Assembly: GCF_963678225.1 (NCBI RefSeq)
Contig: NZ_OY782764.1
Location: 1,431,001-1,495,000, forward strand
Direction of reading: 5' to 3'
Origin: an uncultured Cohaesibacter sp.
GTDB lineage: Bacteria; Pseudomonadota; Alphaproteobacteria; Rhizobiales; Cohaesibacteraceae
Length of the DNA stretch: 64,000 nucleotides
The notes under the pieces are model-generated. The model was given only the letters and a program-made list of their open reading frames with translations, was not told the origin of the DNA and ran no database searches. This document shows, piece by piece, positions 18,041 through 26,037 of this stretch. Within the stretch, counting starts at the first letter, position 1. Each line of letters begins with the position of its first letter. The position numbers were made by a program, and so were the translations under genes.

Positions 18041-18682
18041 CTAAAGCTGTTCTCCCAGAGCCAGATGCAGGGAATTGTTGATGTGGCGCTCAAGGGCCTT
18101 TTCGGCTTCGGTAATGTCGGATGAAAGCATGGGGCGCAAAATGGCCAGATGTTCGCCCGTGATGCGCTCGGCATTGAAGGGGGTGACTTGAAGGCGGGAT
18201 TGCACAACCATGTGAATCTTGACCGAATTGACGCGGTAGACATTGGCAATCAGCGCATTTTGCATGCTGCCAATCAAGGCTGCATGGATGTCCCAGTCGA
18301 GCTTCTGCATAGCATCGGCGTCATCCTGATCGGATTTGGCCTGTATGTTTGCCAGATAGGTTTCATGCTGCTTGATCCACTCTGCAATCGTCTCCTTGGG
18401 AATGCGCTTGACCGCAGAGCTGATAGCACTCAATTCCAGAATACGACGCAGCTCATAGGCATCACGCACAAAGGAAACATCAAGAGAGGGCACCATCAGA
18501 CCCCGCTTGGGGATGGTTTCAAGAAGGCCGTCGGCTTCTAGGCGCGGAATGGCTTCCCGGATGGAACCAAGCGTCGAGCCGGTCATTTCCATCAGTTCGC
18601 GTTGCGATACCAATGTGCCCGGTTTCAGAGCTCCCTGGTCGAGCAATTCCACGATGCGTTCATAGGCCGCGCGCTTTAGCAT
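18041..18682 (-). CDS. GntR-family (FCD subfamily) transcriptional regulator
   Basis: A regulator of about 213 residues: N-terminal winged helix (LVSQRELMEMTGSTLGSIR, then REAIPRLEADGLL) and an all-helical FCD effector domain with the metal-site residues typical of the group, such as DAYELRRILE and ITGEHLAIL. ATG 18682 is chosen because AGGA sits seven bases upstream; the frame is open to 18817 and ATG 18700 is an alternative. It is divergent from the TRAP operon, with a clear inverted repeat between them, so it is probably that operon's repressor and binds the imported acid or an intermediate. Confidence 0.85.
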   Translation of the reverse strand: MLKRAAYERIVELLDQGALKPGTLVSQRELMEMTGSTLGSIREAIPRLEADGLLETIPKRGLMVPSLDVSFVRDAYELRRILELSAISSAVKRIPKETIAEWIKQHETYLANIQAKSDQDDADAMQKLDWDIHAALIGSMQNALIANVYRVNSVKIHMVVQSRLQVTPFNAERITGEHLAILRPMLSSDITEAEKALERHINNSLHLALGEQL

Positions 18683-18849
18683 TCTTAAGTCCTGTCTCAT
18701 GCATTGGGCTGCCGGATTGTCGTATCCGACCAGTTCCCTCAATACGCGCCCCGGTTCGTCAGCGCAACCATGTTGCTCACACCCAACCTGTGCGCCAAGA
18801 GGGCCCATTCTATTCACAAATTTTCGTAACAGGTCAAAGTTGTGATTGC

Positions 18850-18870
18850 TAACATGTTACTTGCATGTTA
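18850..18870. promoter_or_regulatory. Inverted repeat, candidate GntR operator
   Basis: TAACATG (18850-18856), 7-base spacer, CATGTTA (18864-18870); within it TAACATGTTA at 18850-18859 is itself a palindrome. A second pair, GCTAAC (18848-18853) and GTTAGC (18880-18885), surrounds it. It lies 62 bases before the TRAP binding-protein start and between divergent genes, the usual place for a GntR site. Confidence 0.55.
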
Positions 18871-18932
18871 ATACACCAAGTTAGCATCAGGCGCAAGGAG
18901 GCGCCGTTGCTTCGGAGGAATTAGGAGGACTT

Positions 18933-19958
18933 ATGAAACGTTCAGTTAAATTGCTGGCCGGTGTCGCCGCAGTAGCCCTTTCAGCCATGGTTTCCATGTC
19001 AGCACAGGCCGAAACCCTGCGTTTTGCCACAACCCTGCCAGAAGCAGACAACCCCGAAACCCACGCTATGAAGGCGTTTGAGCAGTATGTCGAGTTCCAC
19101 ACCAATGGGGATATTGATGTGCAGCTGCTTCATGGTGGTGTCGGTGGCGACCGTGAAATTCTGGAAAGCGTTCGCAACGGCATCTTCCAGATGACCGCAA
19201 CAACCGATGGGGCTCTTGCCTCTTTCTATCCGGGTGTGCAGGTCTTCTCGATGCCATATCTGTTCCGCTCGACCCGCCATGCTGTGGAATTCATGAATAC
19301 CGCACCGGTCATGAATGACTTTGTGGCTGACGTGGAAAAAGAAGCCGGTCTTCGCATTGTTGGCTTTGCGGCTGATGGGTTCCGTAACTTTGTGAACAAC
19401 AAACATCCGATCAAGACCCCTGCAGATGTGGAAGGTCTCAAGCTGCGTTCCATGGAAAGCCCCGTCATGATCGCGCTGATGAAAAGCCTCGGCGCAGCGC
19501 CAACGCCAATTCCATTCCCGGAAAGCGCCATGGCGATCCGTCAGGGTGTTGTTGACGGCGGAGAAAACCCACCGTCCACCGTTATCAATGGCGGTTGGGC
19601 TGAAGTCATCAAATATATGTCTCTTGATGAGCATATTTTCTCTGCTGTGTTTGCCTATGCCAATCCGGCTTTCCTTGACGGCTTGAGCGAGCAGAATCGC
19701 GCTGCGGTTCTGGATGGCGTGAACCTCTACACCACCATCATGCTGGCTGGTAAAGGGCAGGGCTACCTCTCCGATACCCAGAAGATCAGCGATATGGGCG
19801 TTGAGGTGTATGTGAACTCGCCTGACGAGAAAAAAGCATTCGGTGAAAAGGCTCAAAAGCCGGTACGTGAGTTCCTGTCAGAAGAGCTCGGTGCTGACTA
19901 TGTGGATGGCTTCCTGGCCGCTGTGTCGGAAACTGAAGCCAAACTATACGGCGAATAA
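18933..19958 (+). CDS. TRAP transporter, periplasmic solute-binding protein (DctP family)
   Basis: A 341-residue binding protein. The signal peptide is residues 1-26 (cleavage after AQA before ETLRF). The body has the DctP pattern, including LKLRSMESPV, whose Arg normally binds the ligand carboxylate, and the GGENPPST segment. AGGAGG lies just upstream of ATG 18933. It is the first gene of a likely six-gene operon (DctP, Q, M, dehydrogenase, aldolase, kinase). The ligand should be a carboxylate, probably a sugar acid, judging from the downstream enzymes. Confidence 0.9.
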   Translation: MKRSVKLLAGVAAVALSAMVSMSAQAETLRFATTLPEADNPETHAMKAFEQYVEFHTNGDIDVQLLHGGVGGDREILESVRNGIFQMTATTDGALASFYPGVQVFSMPYLFRSTRHAVEFMNTAPVMNDFVADVEKEAGLRIVGFAADGFRNFVNNKHPIKTPADVEGLKLRSMESPVMIALMKSLGAAPTPIPFPESAMAIRQGVVDGGENPPSTVINGGWAEVIKYMSLDEHIFSAVFAYANPAFLDGLSEQNRAAVLDGVNLYTTIMLAGKGQGYLSDTQKISDMGVEVYVNSPDEKKAFGEKAQKPVREFLSEELGADYVDGFLAAVSETEAKLYGE

Positions 19959-19982
19959 GTCTTTTCCGCTGTAACCAATGCT

Positions 19983-20032
19983 TCTGCCGGCTCCGTGCCT
20001 CCCTTTTGTATCCCTCTATGGGAGCCGGCAGA
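19983..20032 (+). other. Stem-loop between dctP and dctQ genes
   Basis: TCTGCCGGCTCC (19983-19994) and GGAGCCGGCAGA (20021-20032) form a perfect 12-base-pair stem with a 26-base loop. No T-run follows, so it is more likely an mRNA stabiliser or partial attenuator that keeps the binding protein in excess than a full terminator. Confidence 0.6.
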
Positions 20033-20055
20033 CCTTATCCGAATGGAATTTTCTT

Positions 20056-20559
20056 ATGGCATCTTCTCTGACACAGAGTTATCTGCGTTGGACAGCCAAG
20101 CTGTCGAACGCTACGGAATATCTGGCGGTGGCGATATTTGCCGGGATTGTATTGGTCAACTTCATGGCTGTGGGGGCGCGCTATGTGCTCGCCGATCCCA
20201 TTGGCTGGAGTGAAGAAGCCCTGCGCTATGCCATTGTCTGGGCTGTGTATCTGGTGGCTGGCGCCACCTTTCGTCATGGCGAGCAGATGATGATCGACCT
20301 CATCGTCATCATTCCGTCCGACATGATCAAGCGCATCGCGGCCCTTCTGTCCCTTCTGACCACATTGGTGCTGGCTGCAATTGTTGTTGCGCTCGGCATT
20401 CCATTTCTTATGGACACGGGGCAGGTTTCCCCCTCCATGCGCCTGCCTATGTGGATCCCCTACGCGTCAGTTGTCATCGGCTACCTGATGATTGCGGTCC
20501 AAGCGATTGCCGGTTACATCGAGCAGCCTGCGCTTGGCAACAAGGAGCCTGCAAAATGA
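20056..20559 (+). CDS. TRAP transporter, small membrane subunit (DctQ family)
   Basis: A 167-residue four-helix membrane protein with the DctQ signature region WSEEALRYAIVWAVYLVAG and a FRHGEQMMIDL segment. ATG 20056 is preferred to earlier starts, which add a non-hydrophobic extension through the hairpin. Its stop overlaps the start of the large subunit (ATGA). Confidence 0.87.
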   Translation: MASSLTQSYLRWTAKLSNATEYLAVAIFAGIVLVNFMAVGARYVLADPIGWSEEALRYAIVWAVYLVAGATFRHGEQMMIDLIVIIPSDMIKRIAALLSLLTTLVLAAIVVALGIPFLMDTGQVSPSMRLPMWIPYASVVIGYLMIAVQAIAGYIEQPALGNKEPAK

Positions 20560-21833
20560 GCCCGGCAGCAATCTTTTCAACCTTCTTCTTTCTGGTTCTG
20601 ATCGGCTCTCCCATCGCTGTGGCGCTGGGACTGACGGGTGCCTCTGCCGCCTGGTTCGCGCATCTGCCGATGGTCATTATCCCGACGCGCTTTTTCAGCT
20701 CTCTGGATAACTTCTCGCTCCTCGCCGCGCCGTTCTATATTTTTGCCGGTGAAGTGATGAACCGGGGTGGCATCACCGAAACGCTGATCACCTTCGCGGC
20801 CAAGATCACCCGTTTTGTGTCCGGTGGTGCGGCCTATGCCAACATTCTGGCCTCTGTGCTATTTGCCGGTATTTCGGGCACAGCGATTGCCGATACCGCA
20901 GCTCTTGGCAAGATCTTCATCAACGGCATGCCCAAACAGGGCTATACCAAGGAATTCTCCGCCGCTGTTACCGTCGCCAGTTCCATGATCGGACCGATCA
21001 TTCCCCCTTCGGTGATCATGATCGTCTACGCATCGGTAGCTCAGGTTTCCATCATCAAGCTGTTTGTTGCTGGCATCGTTCCGGGGCTGATCCTCGGGGG
21101 CGCCTGTGCCGTCATCGTGCTCATCACGGCTCTGACCAAAGGGCTGCCAAAGGGCGAGATCAAGGCGGTCGACAAATCGGATAAACAGCTGGTGTTCGAA
21201 ACCGCGTTGGTCTTCTCCATTCCGCTGTTCATCGTTTTCGGAACGCTTTCGGGTGTCTTTACGGCAACCGAGGCAGGCGGCATTGCCTGTGTCTATGCGA
21301 TGGTTCTGGGGCGGTTTGTTCTCAAGACCCTGTCCGGGCGTAACATTCTCTCCTGCATGCGGGCCTCAATGCGTACAACGGCGAGCCTTTATCTGGTGAT
21401 CGCAGGGGCTTCGGTGCTGTCCTACATTCTCACCGTAACCGGCGCCATTTCTTCGGTCCGGTCCCTGACGGCGATCTTCTCGGGCGATCCGACAATCTTT
21501 CTGTTCTTCGTGCTGGGCATTCTGATTGTTGCGGGCTTCTTCCTTGAGCCGGGCGTTCAGGTGCTGCTGCTGGCGCCGATCTTCCTGCCCATCTCCCGTA
21601 GTCTGGGCATCGACGAAGTGCAATTCGCCATGGTCTTCCTGCTCTCGGGCACCCTGAGCCTGATGACTCCGCCTGTCGGCATCTGCCTCTTTGTGGCCGC
21701 GCAAATAGGCGAGATAAGCATCGGGCGCATGTTCAAGGCAATCATGCCCTTCCTGATCGCCCAGATCATCGCAATCTCTCTTCTCATCATTTGGCCGGAA
21801 CTTGTCACGTTCCTGCCCAACCTGGTCAACTAG
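20556..21833 (+). CDS. TRAP transporter, large membrane subunit (DctM family)
   Basis: A 425-residue multi-span protein, the sodium-coupled channel subunit. Family landmarks are FAGEVMNRGGI, the ISGTAIADTAALGKIFING segment, PPSVIMIVYA and a C-terminal TPPVGICLFVAA. AAGGAG lies 10 bases before ATG 20556. It overlaps the small subunit by 4 bases and ends 2 bases before the dehydrogenase start. Confidence 0.9.
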   Translation: MSPAAIFSTFFFLVLIGSPIAVALGLTGASAAWFAHLPMVIIPTRFFSSLDNFSLLAAPFYIFAGEVMNRGGITETLITFAAKITRFVSGGAAYANILASVLFAGISGTAIADTAALGKIFINGMPKQGYTKEFSAAVTVASSMIGPIIPPSVIMIVYASVAQVSIIKLFVAGIVPGLILGGACAVIVLITALTKGLPKGEIKAVDKSDKQLVFETALVFSIPLFIVFGTLSGVFTATEAGGIACVYAMVLGRFVLKTLSGRNILSCMRASMRTTASLYLVIAGASVLSYILTVTGAISSVRSLTAIFSGDPTIFLFFVLGILIVAGFFLEPGVQVLLLAPIFLPISRSLGIDEVQFAMVFLLSGTLSLMTPPVGICLFVAAQIGEISIGRMFKAIMPFLIAQIIAISLLIIWPELVTFLPNLVN

Positions 21834-21835
21834 CA

Positions 21836-22825
21836 ATGACAAAGCAAAAAATCCTCGTTCTGACGGAACAGTTCACCAATGAATGCCCTCTGTTCGATCC
21901 TCTGCGTGATGCGGGATATGACGTGGTGGTGAACGAAAGCGGACGTCTCCCCGACGAACCGACCCTTAAGGAAATGCTCTCCAGCGGTGTGGTGGCCACC
22001 ATCGCCGGAGGCGAGCCCTACACCCCTGACGTGATCGCTTCCGCCAAGGATCTCAAGATGATTGCGCGTTGGGGCGTCGGATATGACAAGGTCAATGTCC
22101 CCGCAGCGACCGAGCATGGCATCCCTCTTGCCATGGCTTTTGGCCAGAACCACGAGAGCGTGGCCGAATATGCGCATGCAATGGCTCTTTCCCTTGCTTG
22201 CGGTATTGGGCGCCGCGATGCCATGGTGCATGGCGGTACATGGATGTTTGATGGCTTCCATCCCGGTCTTTGGGAGCGCACCGCTGGTCTCATTGGCCTT
22301 GGCCGCATTGGTGGTGCCATGGCACGACGGCTCAATGGGCAATCCATGCGGGTTCTGGTCTATGATCCATATGTGACCGAAGAACAGGCCGAAGCTGCGG
22401 GTGTCGAGAAATGTGATCTCGATACGCTTCTGGCCGAGAGTGATCTCATTTCGGTCCACGCCCCCTCAACTCCAGAGACGCGCCACACGCTGAATGCTGA
22501 AACCTTCGCCAAGATGAAGGATGGCGTCATTGTCATCAACACCTCGCGCGGGCCGCTGATTGACGAGGCCGCTCTGGTCGATGCGATCAAATCCGGCAAG
22601 GTCTATGGCGCTGGCCTGGACGTGTTCGAAACCGAGCCTCTACCGGCTGATAGCCCCTTGCGCAGCTGTGACAATGTCATTCTCAGCCCGCATGTGTCCG
22701 GTATGGACAAGATGGCAGAGAAGCGGGTGACCCTGCGTTGCGTCTACAACATTCTGGCTTGGCTCAACGGCGATGCCAAAGAGCTTCTGCCCTATGTGGT
22801 CAATCCTGAAACACTAAAAATCTGA
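21836..22825 (+). CDS. NAD-dependent D-2-hydroxyacid dehydrogenase (phosphoglycerate dehydrogenase-like)
   Basis: A 329-residue cytoplasmic oxidoreductase. The NAD site LIGLGRIGGAMARRL is near residue 150, and the catalytic residues are in NTSRGPLIDEAAL (Arg), DVFETEPLP (Glu) and LSPHVSGMD (His). It starts two bases after the TRAP large-subunit stop and is thus tightly coupled to uptake. It probably interconverts a 2-oxoacid and its hydroxyacid in the same pathway. Serine biosynthesis is unlikely, because the ACT domain is absent and the context is catabolic. Confidence 0.85.
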   Translation: MTKQKILVLTEQFTNECPLFDPLRDAGYDVVVNESGRLPDEPTLKEMLSSGVVATIAGGEPYTPDVIASAKDLKMIARWGVGYDKVNVPAATEHGIPLAMAFGQNHESVAEYAHAMALSLACGIGRRDAMVHGGTWMFDGFHPGLWERTAGLIGLGRIGGAMARRLNGQSMRVLVYDPYVTEEQAEAAGVEKCDLDTLLAESDLISVHAPSTPETRHTLNAETFAKMKDGVIVINTSRGPLIDEAALVDAIKSGKVYGAGLDVFETEPLPADSPLRSCDNVILSPHVSGMDKMAEKRVTLRCVYNILAWLNGDAKELLPYVVNPETLKI

Positions 22826-22863
22826 ACGGCAAATCCCGAAAGTCTAATAAGAGGAATAAAACA

Positions 22864-23799
22864 ATGAGCAAAGAAATCTCGGGCATCATCCCTGTTGTAT
22901 TAACGCCGTTCACCGACGACAATAAAATTGACTGGGCTGGCTATGAGCGCCTGATCGAGTGGTATCTGGAAAATGGCGCAACGGCGCTGTTTGCGGTCTG
23001 CCAGTCATCCGAAATGCTGTTCCTGAGCGTTGAAGAGCGCGCCGAGTTGGCTCGTTTCACGGTCAAGAAAGTGGCAGGGCGTGTACCTGTCATGGCATCG
23101 GGTCACATTTCCGATTCTCTGGAAGACCAGAAAACAGAGCTAGGCGCCATGGTTGATACCGGTGTTGACGCCATCGTTCTGGTGACCAACCGCCTTGATC
23201 CGGACCAGAAAGGTGCGGATGCCTTCCGCTCCAATCTCGATGCATTGCTCGACTTCCTGCCGGACGATCTGCCTTTGGGCCTTTATGAATGTCCCGCTCC
23301 CTATCGCCGCCTGATGAGCGACGATGAAGTGACCTATTGCGCCAAATCCGGCCGCTTTGTCATCGTCAAGGATGTGTCTTGCGATCTGGAAACGGTCAAG
23401 CGCCGCGTGGAACTGGTCAAGGGGACGCCGATGAAAATCTGCAACGCCAATGCTGCCATCGCGACGCCAGCCATGCAGGCGGGCTCGGCAGGCTTCTGCG
23501 GTGTCTTTACCAACATCCATCCCGATCTCTATCGTTGGGTGATGGATCATGGTGCAGAGCATCCTGATCTGTGCGAAGAACTCTCCGTCTTCCTCGTTCT
23601 CGCTGCCACGGTTGAGCCAATGGGCTATCCGAAAATGGCCAAGCTCTATCATCAGCGCATGGGCACATTCTCCAGCATTCACAGCCGCGTGGTTCCCTTC
23701 GATATCGAAGAGAAATTCTGGGCTCTGGGGGCTATCATCGACCGCATCGAGCAGGGCACGGACCTGTATCGCAAGAAAATTGCGGCTCTGGGAGAATAG
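22864..23799 (+). CDS. Dihydrodipicolinate synthase-family aldolase of unknown substrate
   Basis: A 311-residue class I aldolase/lyase of the DapA superfamily. The Schiff-base Lys is in FVIVKDVSCD (about residue 168) and the proton-relay Tyr in GLYECPAPYRR (about residue 141). The usual pyruvate-carboxylate loop GTTGE is replaced by CQSSEM (about residue 48), so true lysine-pathway DapA is unlikely. By family it should cleave or form a 2-oxo acid with release of pyruvate. It lies between the dehydrogenase and a PfkB kinase in the TRAP operon, which suggests cleavage of a 2-keto-3-deoxy-type acid. Confidence 0.82.
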   Translation: MSKEISGIIPVVLTPFTDDNKIDWAGYERLIEWYLENGATALFAVCQSSEMLFLSVEERAELARFTVKKVAGRVPVMASGHISDSLEDQKTELGAMVDTGVDAIVLVTNRLDPDQKGADAFRSNLDALLDFLPDDLPLGLYECPAPYRRLMSDDEVTYCAKSGRFVIVKDVSCDLETVKRRVELVKGTPMKICNANAAIATPAMQAGSAGFCGVFTNIHPDLYRWVMDHGAEHPDLCEELSVFLVLAATVEPMGYPKMAKLYHQRMGTFSSIHSRVVPFDIEEKFWALGAIIDRIEQGTDLYRKKIAALGE

Positions 23800-23804
23800 C
23801 ATCC

Positions 23805-24722
23805 ATGTCGATCACGGTATTCGGATCTGTCAATCTGGATCTGACGGTATCTGTAGAGCAGATGCCGGAACCGGGCGTAACCAGCCATGCCACCGGCTTC
23901 CTTAAGGGGCTCGGTGGCAAGGGGGCCAACCAGGCGGTTGCGGCCACAAGACTGGCCAAAGAGCCGGTGCGTTTCGTGGCCGCCATTGGAGCCGATGCTT
24001 TTGGCGATAGTCTGAAGGCCAGCCTTGAAGGGCTTGGTGTTGATACCAGAGATCTGGTTACGATGCCGGAGCATGATTCCGGTATCGCCCTTATCCATGT
24101 CGATGCCTCTTCACAGAATACGATCACCGTCGTTGGCGGGGCCAATATGGCCTGGCCAGCTGAGGGACCTGATGCGTGCTGCTTTGATAAGTGCAAGGTT
24201 GCCTTGTTCCAATTGGAAACGCCACAGGACACCACCGTCGCAGCCATGCGCAAGGCACGCGCAGCCGGTGCCACCGTCATTCTGGATCCTGCACCGATTG
24301 CCTCTTGCGGCATGGATGCCCTGTTGGCAGAAGCGGATATCATTACCCCCAATGAAACTGAAGCGGCTGGCCTATCTGGCACCAAACCGGCCAATCTCAA
24401 AGAAGCGCGGGAGGTTGCTCGCAGTCTTTGCGCGCGCGGTCCCCGGACCGTCATCGTCAAGCTCGGTTCCAAAGGGCTGGCTTATGCAAGCAAAGACGGG
24501 CAGGGCGGCGTAATCGAGCCCTTCAAGGTGAAAGCGATTGATACCGTGGCGGCGGGAGACAGCTTTAATGGTGCCTTGGCTGTGGCCCTGTCAGAAGGTA
24601 TGCCGCTTGAAGCCGCTCTGCGCTTTGCCTCCGCAGCAGGGGCGCTGGCCACTACGAAAAAGGGCGCGAGCGAAGCGGTTCCTGATCGGTCCGCAGTGGA
24701 TGGGTTGATTTCGAACGCCTGA
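23805..24722 (+). CDS. PfkB-family sugar kinase (ribokinase-like)
   Basis: A 305-residue kinase with both PfkB signatures: N-terminal GLGGKGANQAVAATRL (about residues 36-51) and C-terminal DTVAAGDSFNGALAVAL (about residues 240-256), whose Asp is the catalytic base. TPNETEA matches the ribokinase subgroup. It begins five bases after the aldolase stop. It may phosphorylate the sugar, aldehyde or acid made in this pathway; specificity cannot be read from the sequence. Probably the last gene of the operon. Confidence 0.85.
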   Translation: MSITVFGSVNLDLTVSVEQMPEPGVTSHATGFLKGLGGKGANQAVAATRLAKEPVRFVAAIGADAFGDSLKASLEGLGVDTRDLVTMPEHDSGIALIHVDASSQNTITVVGGANMAWPAEGPDACCFDKCKVALFQLETPQDTTVAAMRKARAAGATVILDPAPIASCGMDALLAEADIITPNETEAAGLSGTKPANLKEAREVARSLCARGPRTVIVKLGSKGLAYASKDGQGGVIEPFKVKAIDTVAAGDSFNGALAVALSEGMPLEAALRFASAAGALATTKKGASEAVPDRSAVDGLISNA

Positions 24723-25138
24723 AATGAATGCCACAAGGGATGAGACAGCTTAAGGGCAGGGTCGGCTGATGCGGGCTCTGCCTTTCGTGCCTTCATGTGC
24801 AACTGATGCGACTTTTTCGTCTCTTCGGCTCGCTATCACGGCAATGTGAATGAGGCGGTGCAAAATATAGCCCATATAGGCGCAAATCAGCCCAATGGGG
24901 GAACCATTGCCGTCGTGGCGCGTTCCTTCAAAACTGGAAAAAAGCCAGATTATGTGGTAAAATATTACTTCATAATTAAGGGTTGAATTTGGCTGATCCC
25001 GGTGCGCTGTACCACAAATCCGCTTTTCAAAGATGATCTGTGGGAAGCCTGATTGTCTCGAGACTATGAGACAGATCCATTCGTTCATCGCCTCGGTGTC
25101 GGGCATGGAAAACCAACAAAGCAAGCGGGGACAAGGAT
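24723..25138. other. Non-coding gap after the kinase gene
   Basis: About 415 bases with no convincing gene. An imperfect AAGGGCAG/CTGCCTTT pairing at about 24751-24786 might serve as a weak terminator for the TRAP operon. The last part must hold the promoter and leader of the next gene. Confidence 0.4.
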
Positions 25139-25534
25139 ATGAAATTACGTAGAACAATCGTGGCTTCGGCTATTGCACTGTGTATGGGAATTACCGGTTT
25201 GCCTCTGGGCAATGTCAATGCGTCATTGGGCTTGGTTGGTGTTTCTGAGGCACAAGCCCAACCGGCTCCAAGATGGCGAAAAAGACCAATTCGTCGCAGA
25301 CCTCCAGTTCGCCGTAGAAGCAACAACAATAATGTGGGCGCTGGCGTCGCAGGGGCGATCATTGGACTTGCCGTTGGCGCTATCGCCGCAGATGCCGCCC
25401 GCAAGAATTCCAATCGCTACCGTGCGCCGGAATGGTGCAATGTGCGCGCCTGCTCAAGCCGCTACAGAAGCTTCCGGGCTTATGACTGCACCTTCCAGCC
25501 TTATAACGGCCCACGCCGATATTGCCGCATGTAG
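25139..25534 (+). CDS. BA14K-like secreted small protein
   Basis: A 131-residue protein. An N-terminal signal peptide (hydrophobic core residues ~8-25, AQA cleavage near residue 41) is followed by a very basic Arg/Pro segment ([12 protein letters not shown]), an Asn run, a glycine-rich hydrophobic segment ([19 protein letters not shown]) that could span or insert in a membrane, and a Cys/Tyr-rich C-terminus ([13 protein letters not shown]) resembling the BA14K repeat of Brucella and other Hyphomicrobiales. Function is unknown; the family is linked to the cell envelope. A good terminator follows. Confidence 0.7.
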   Translation: MKLRRTIVASAIALCMGITGLPLGNVNASLGLVGVSEAQAQPAPRWRKRPIRRRPPVRRRSNNNNVGAGVAGAIIGLAVGAIAADAARKNSNRYRAPEWCNVRACSSRYRSFRAYDCTFQPYNGPRRYCRM

Positions 25535-25588
25535 GACATCGGCCTTATGAAGGCTCAAGCGAACGTGCCCCTTGATGTTCATTGTTAC

Positions 25589-25624
25589 AAGCCGATCATC
25601 CGGGATACCGGGTGGTCGGCTTTT
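25589..25624 (+). terminator. Rho-independent terminator
   Basis: AAGCCGATCATCCGG pairs with CCGGGTGGTCGGCTT with two G-U wobbles, followed by TTT. It lies 55 bases after the BA14K-like gene. Confidence 0.85.
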
Positions 25625-26037
25625 GTGTGCAACTGCTAGCAATTTCTTGTGATCAAACCAAGCCTGCGCTCCGATTTTCTGGCTGGGAGAGGGCCACCGG
25701 ACGCTTCTTGTGGTAAGACAAAAATCAGTTTATAGGATTGGCCCCGTCAACTATTTGATATTTTAAGTAGTTGTACCTATTGGGAAATCTTTGAAACTAT
25801 TTTCGATCCATGTGACGATACGCTATCAGCGCATATCAGCTATGCAATTAAATTCATCATTGCGAATCCAGCGATTTAAAGGAACTATTAGAGCTGTTCT
25901 AATTTTGATTGCACTGCACAAAAATGATAATCTGTGTATCTGATCTGCGTTTGAGGAATAGGTCGTCATCTGGACGTGCATTCCGCGCAAGTGATATACC
26001 AATGTCTAGTTCTAGAATGAAGTGATGCAGAGAGTTC
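25625..26037. other. Non-coding gap, probable promoter region of the pta fusion gene
   Basis: About 410 bases, AT-rich in the second half, without a credible gene. I see no strong repeat or operator; it presumably contains the promoter for the acetate genes that follow. Confidence 0.4.

Noticed and set aside
21836..22825. serA of serine biosynthesis
   Set aside because: At 329 residues it has no ACT domain and is coupled to a transporter and aldolase, so it is a catabolic 2-hydroxyacid dehydrogenase instead.
22864..23799. Lysine-pathway dapA
   Set aside because: GTTGE is absent and the gene is embedded in a catabolic TRAP operon.
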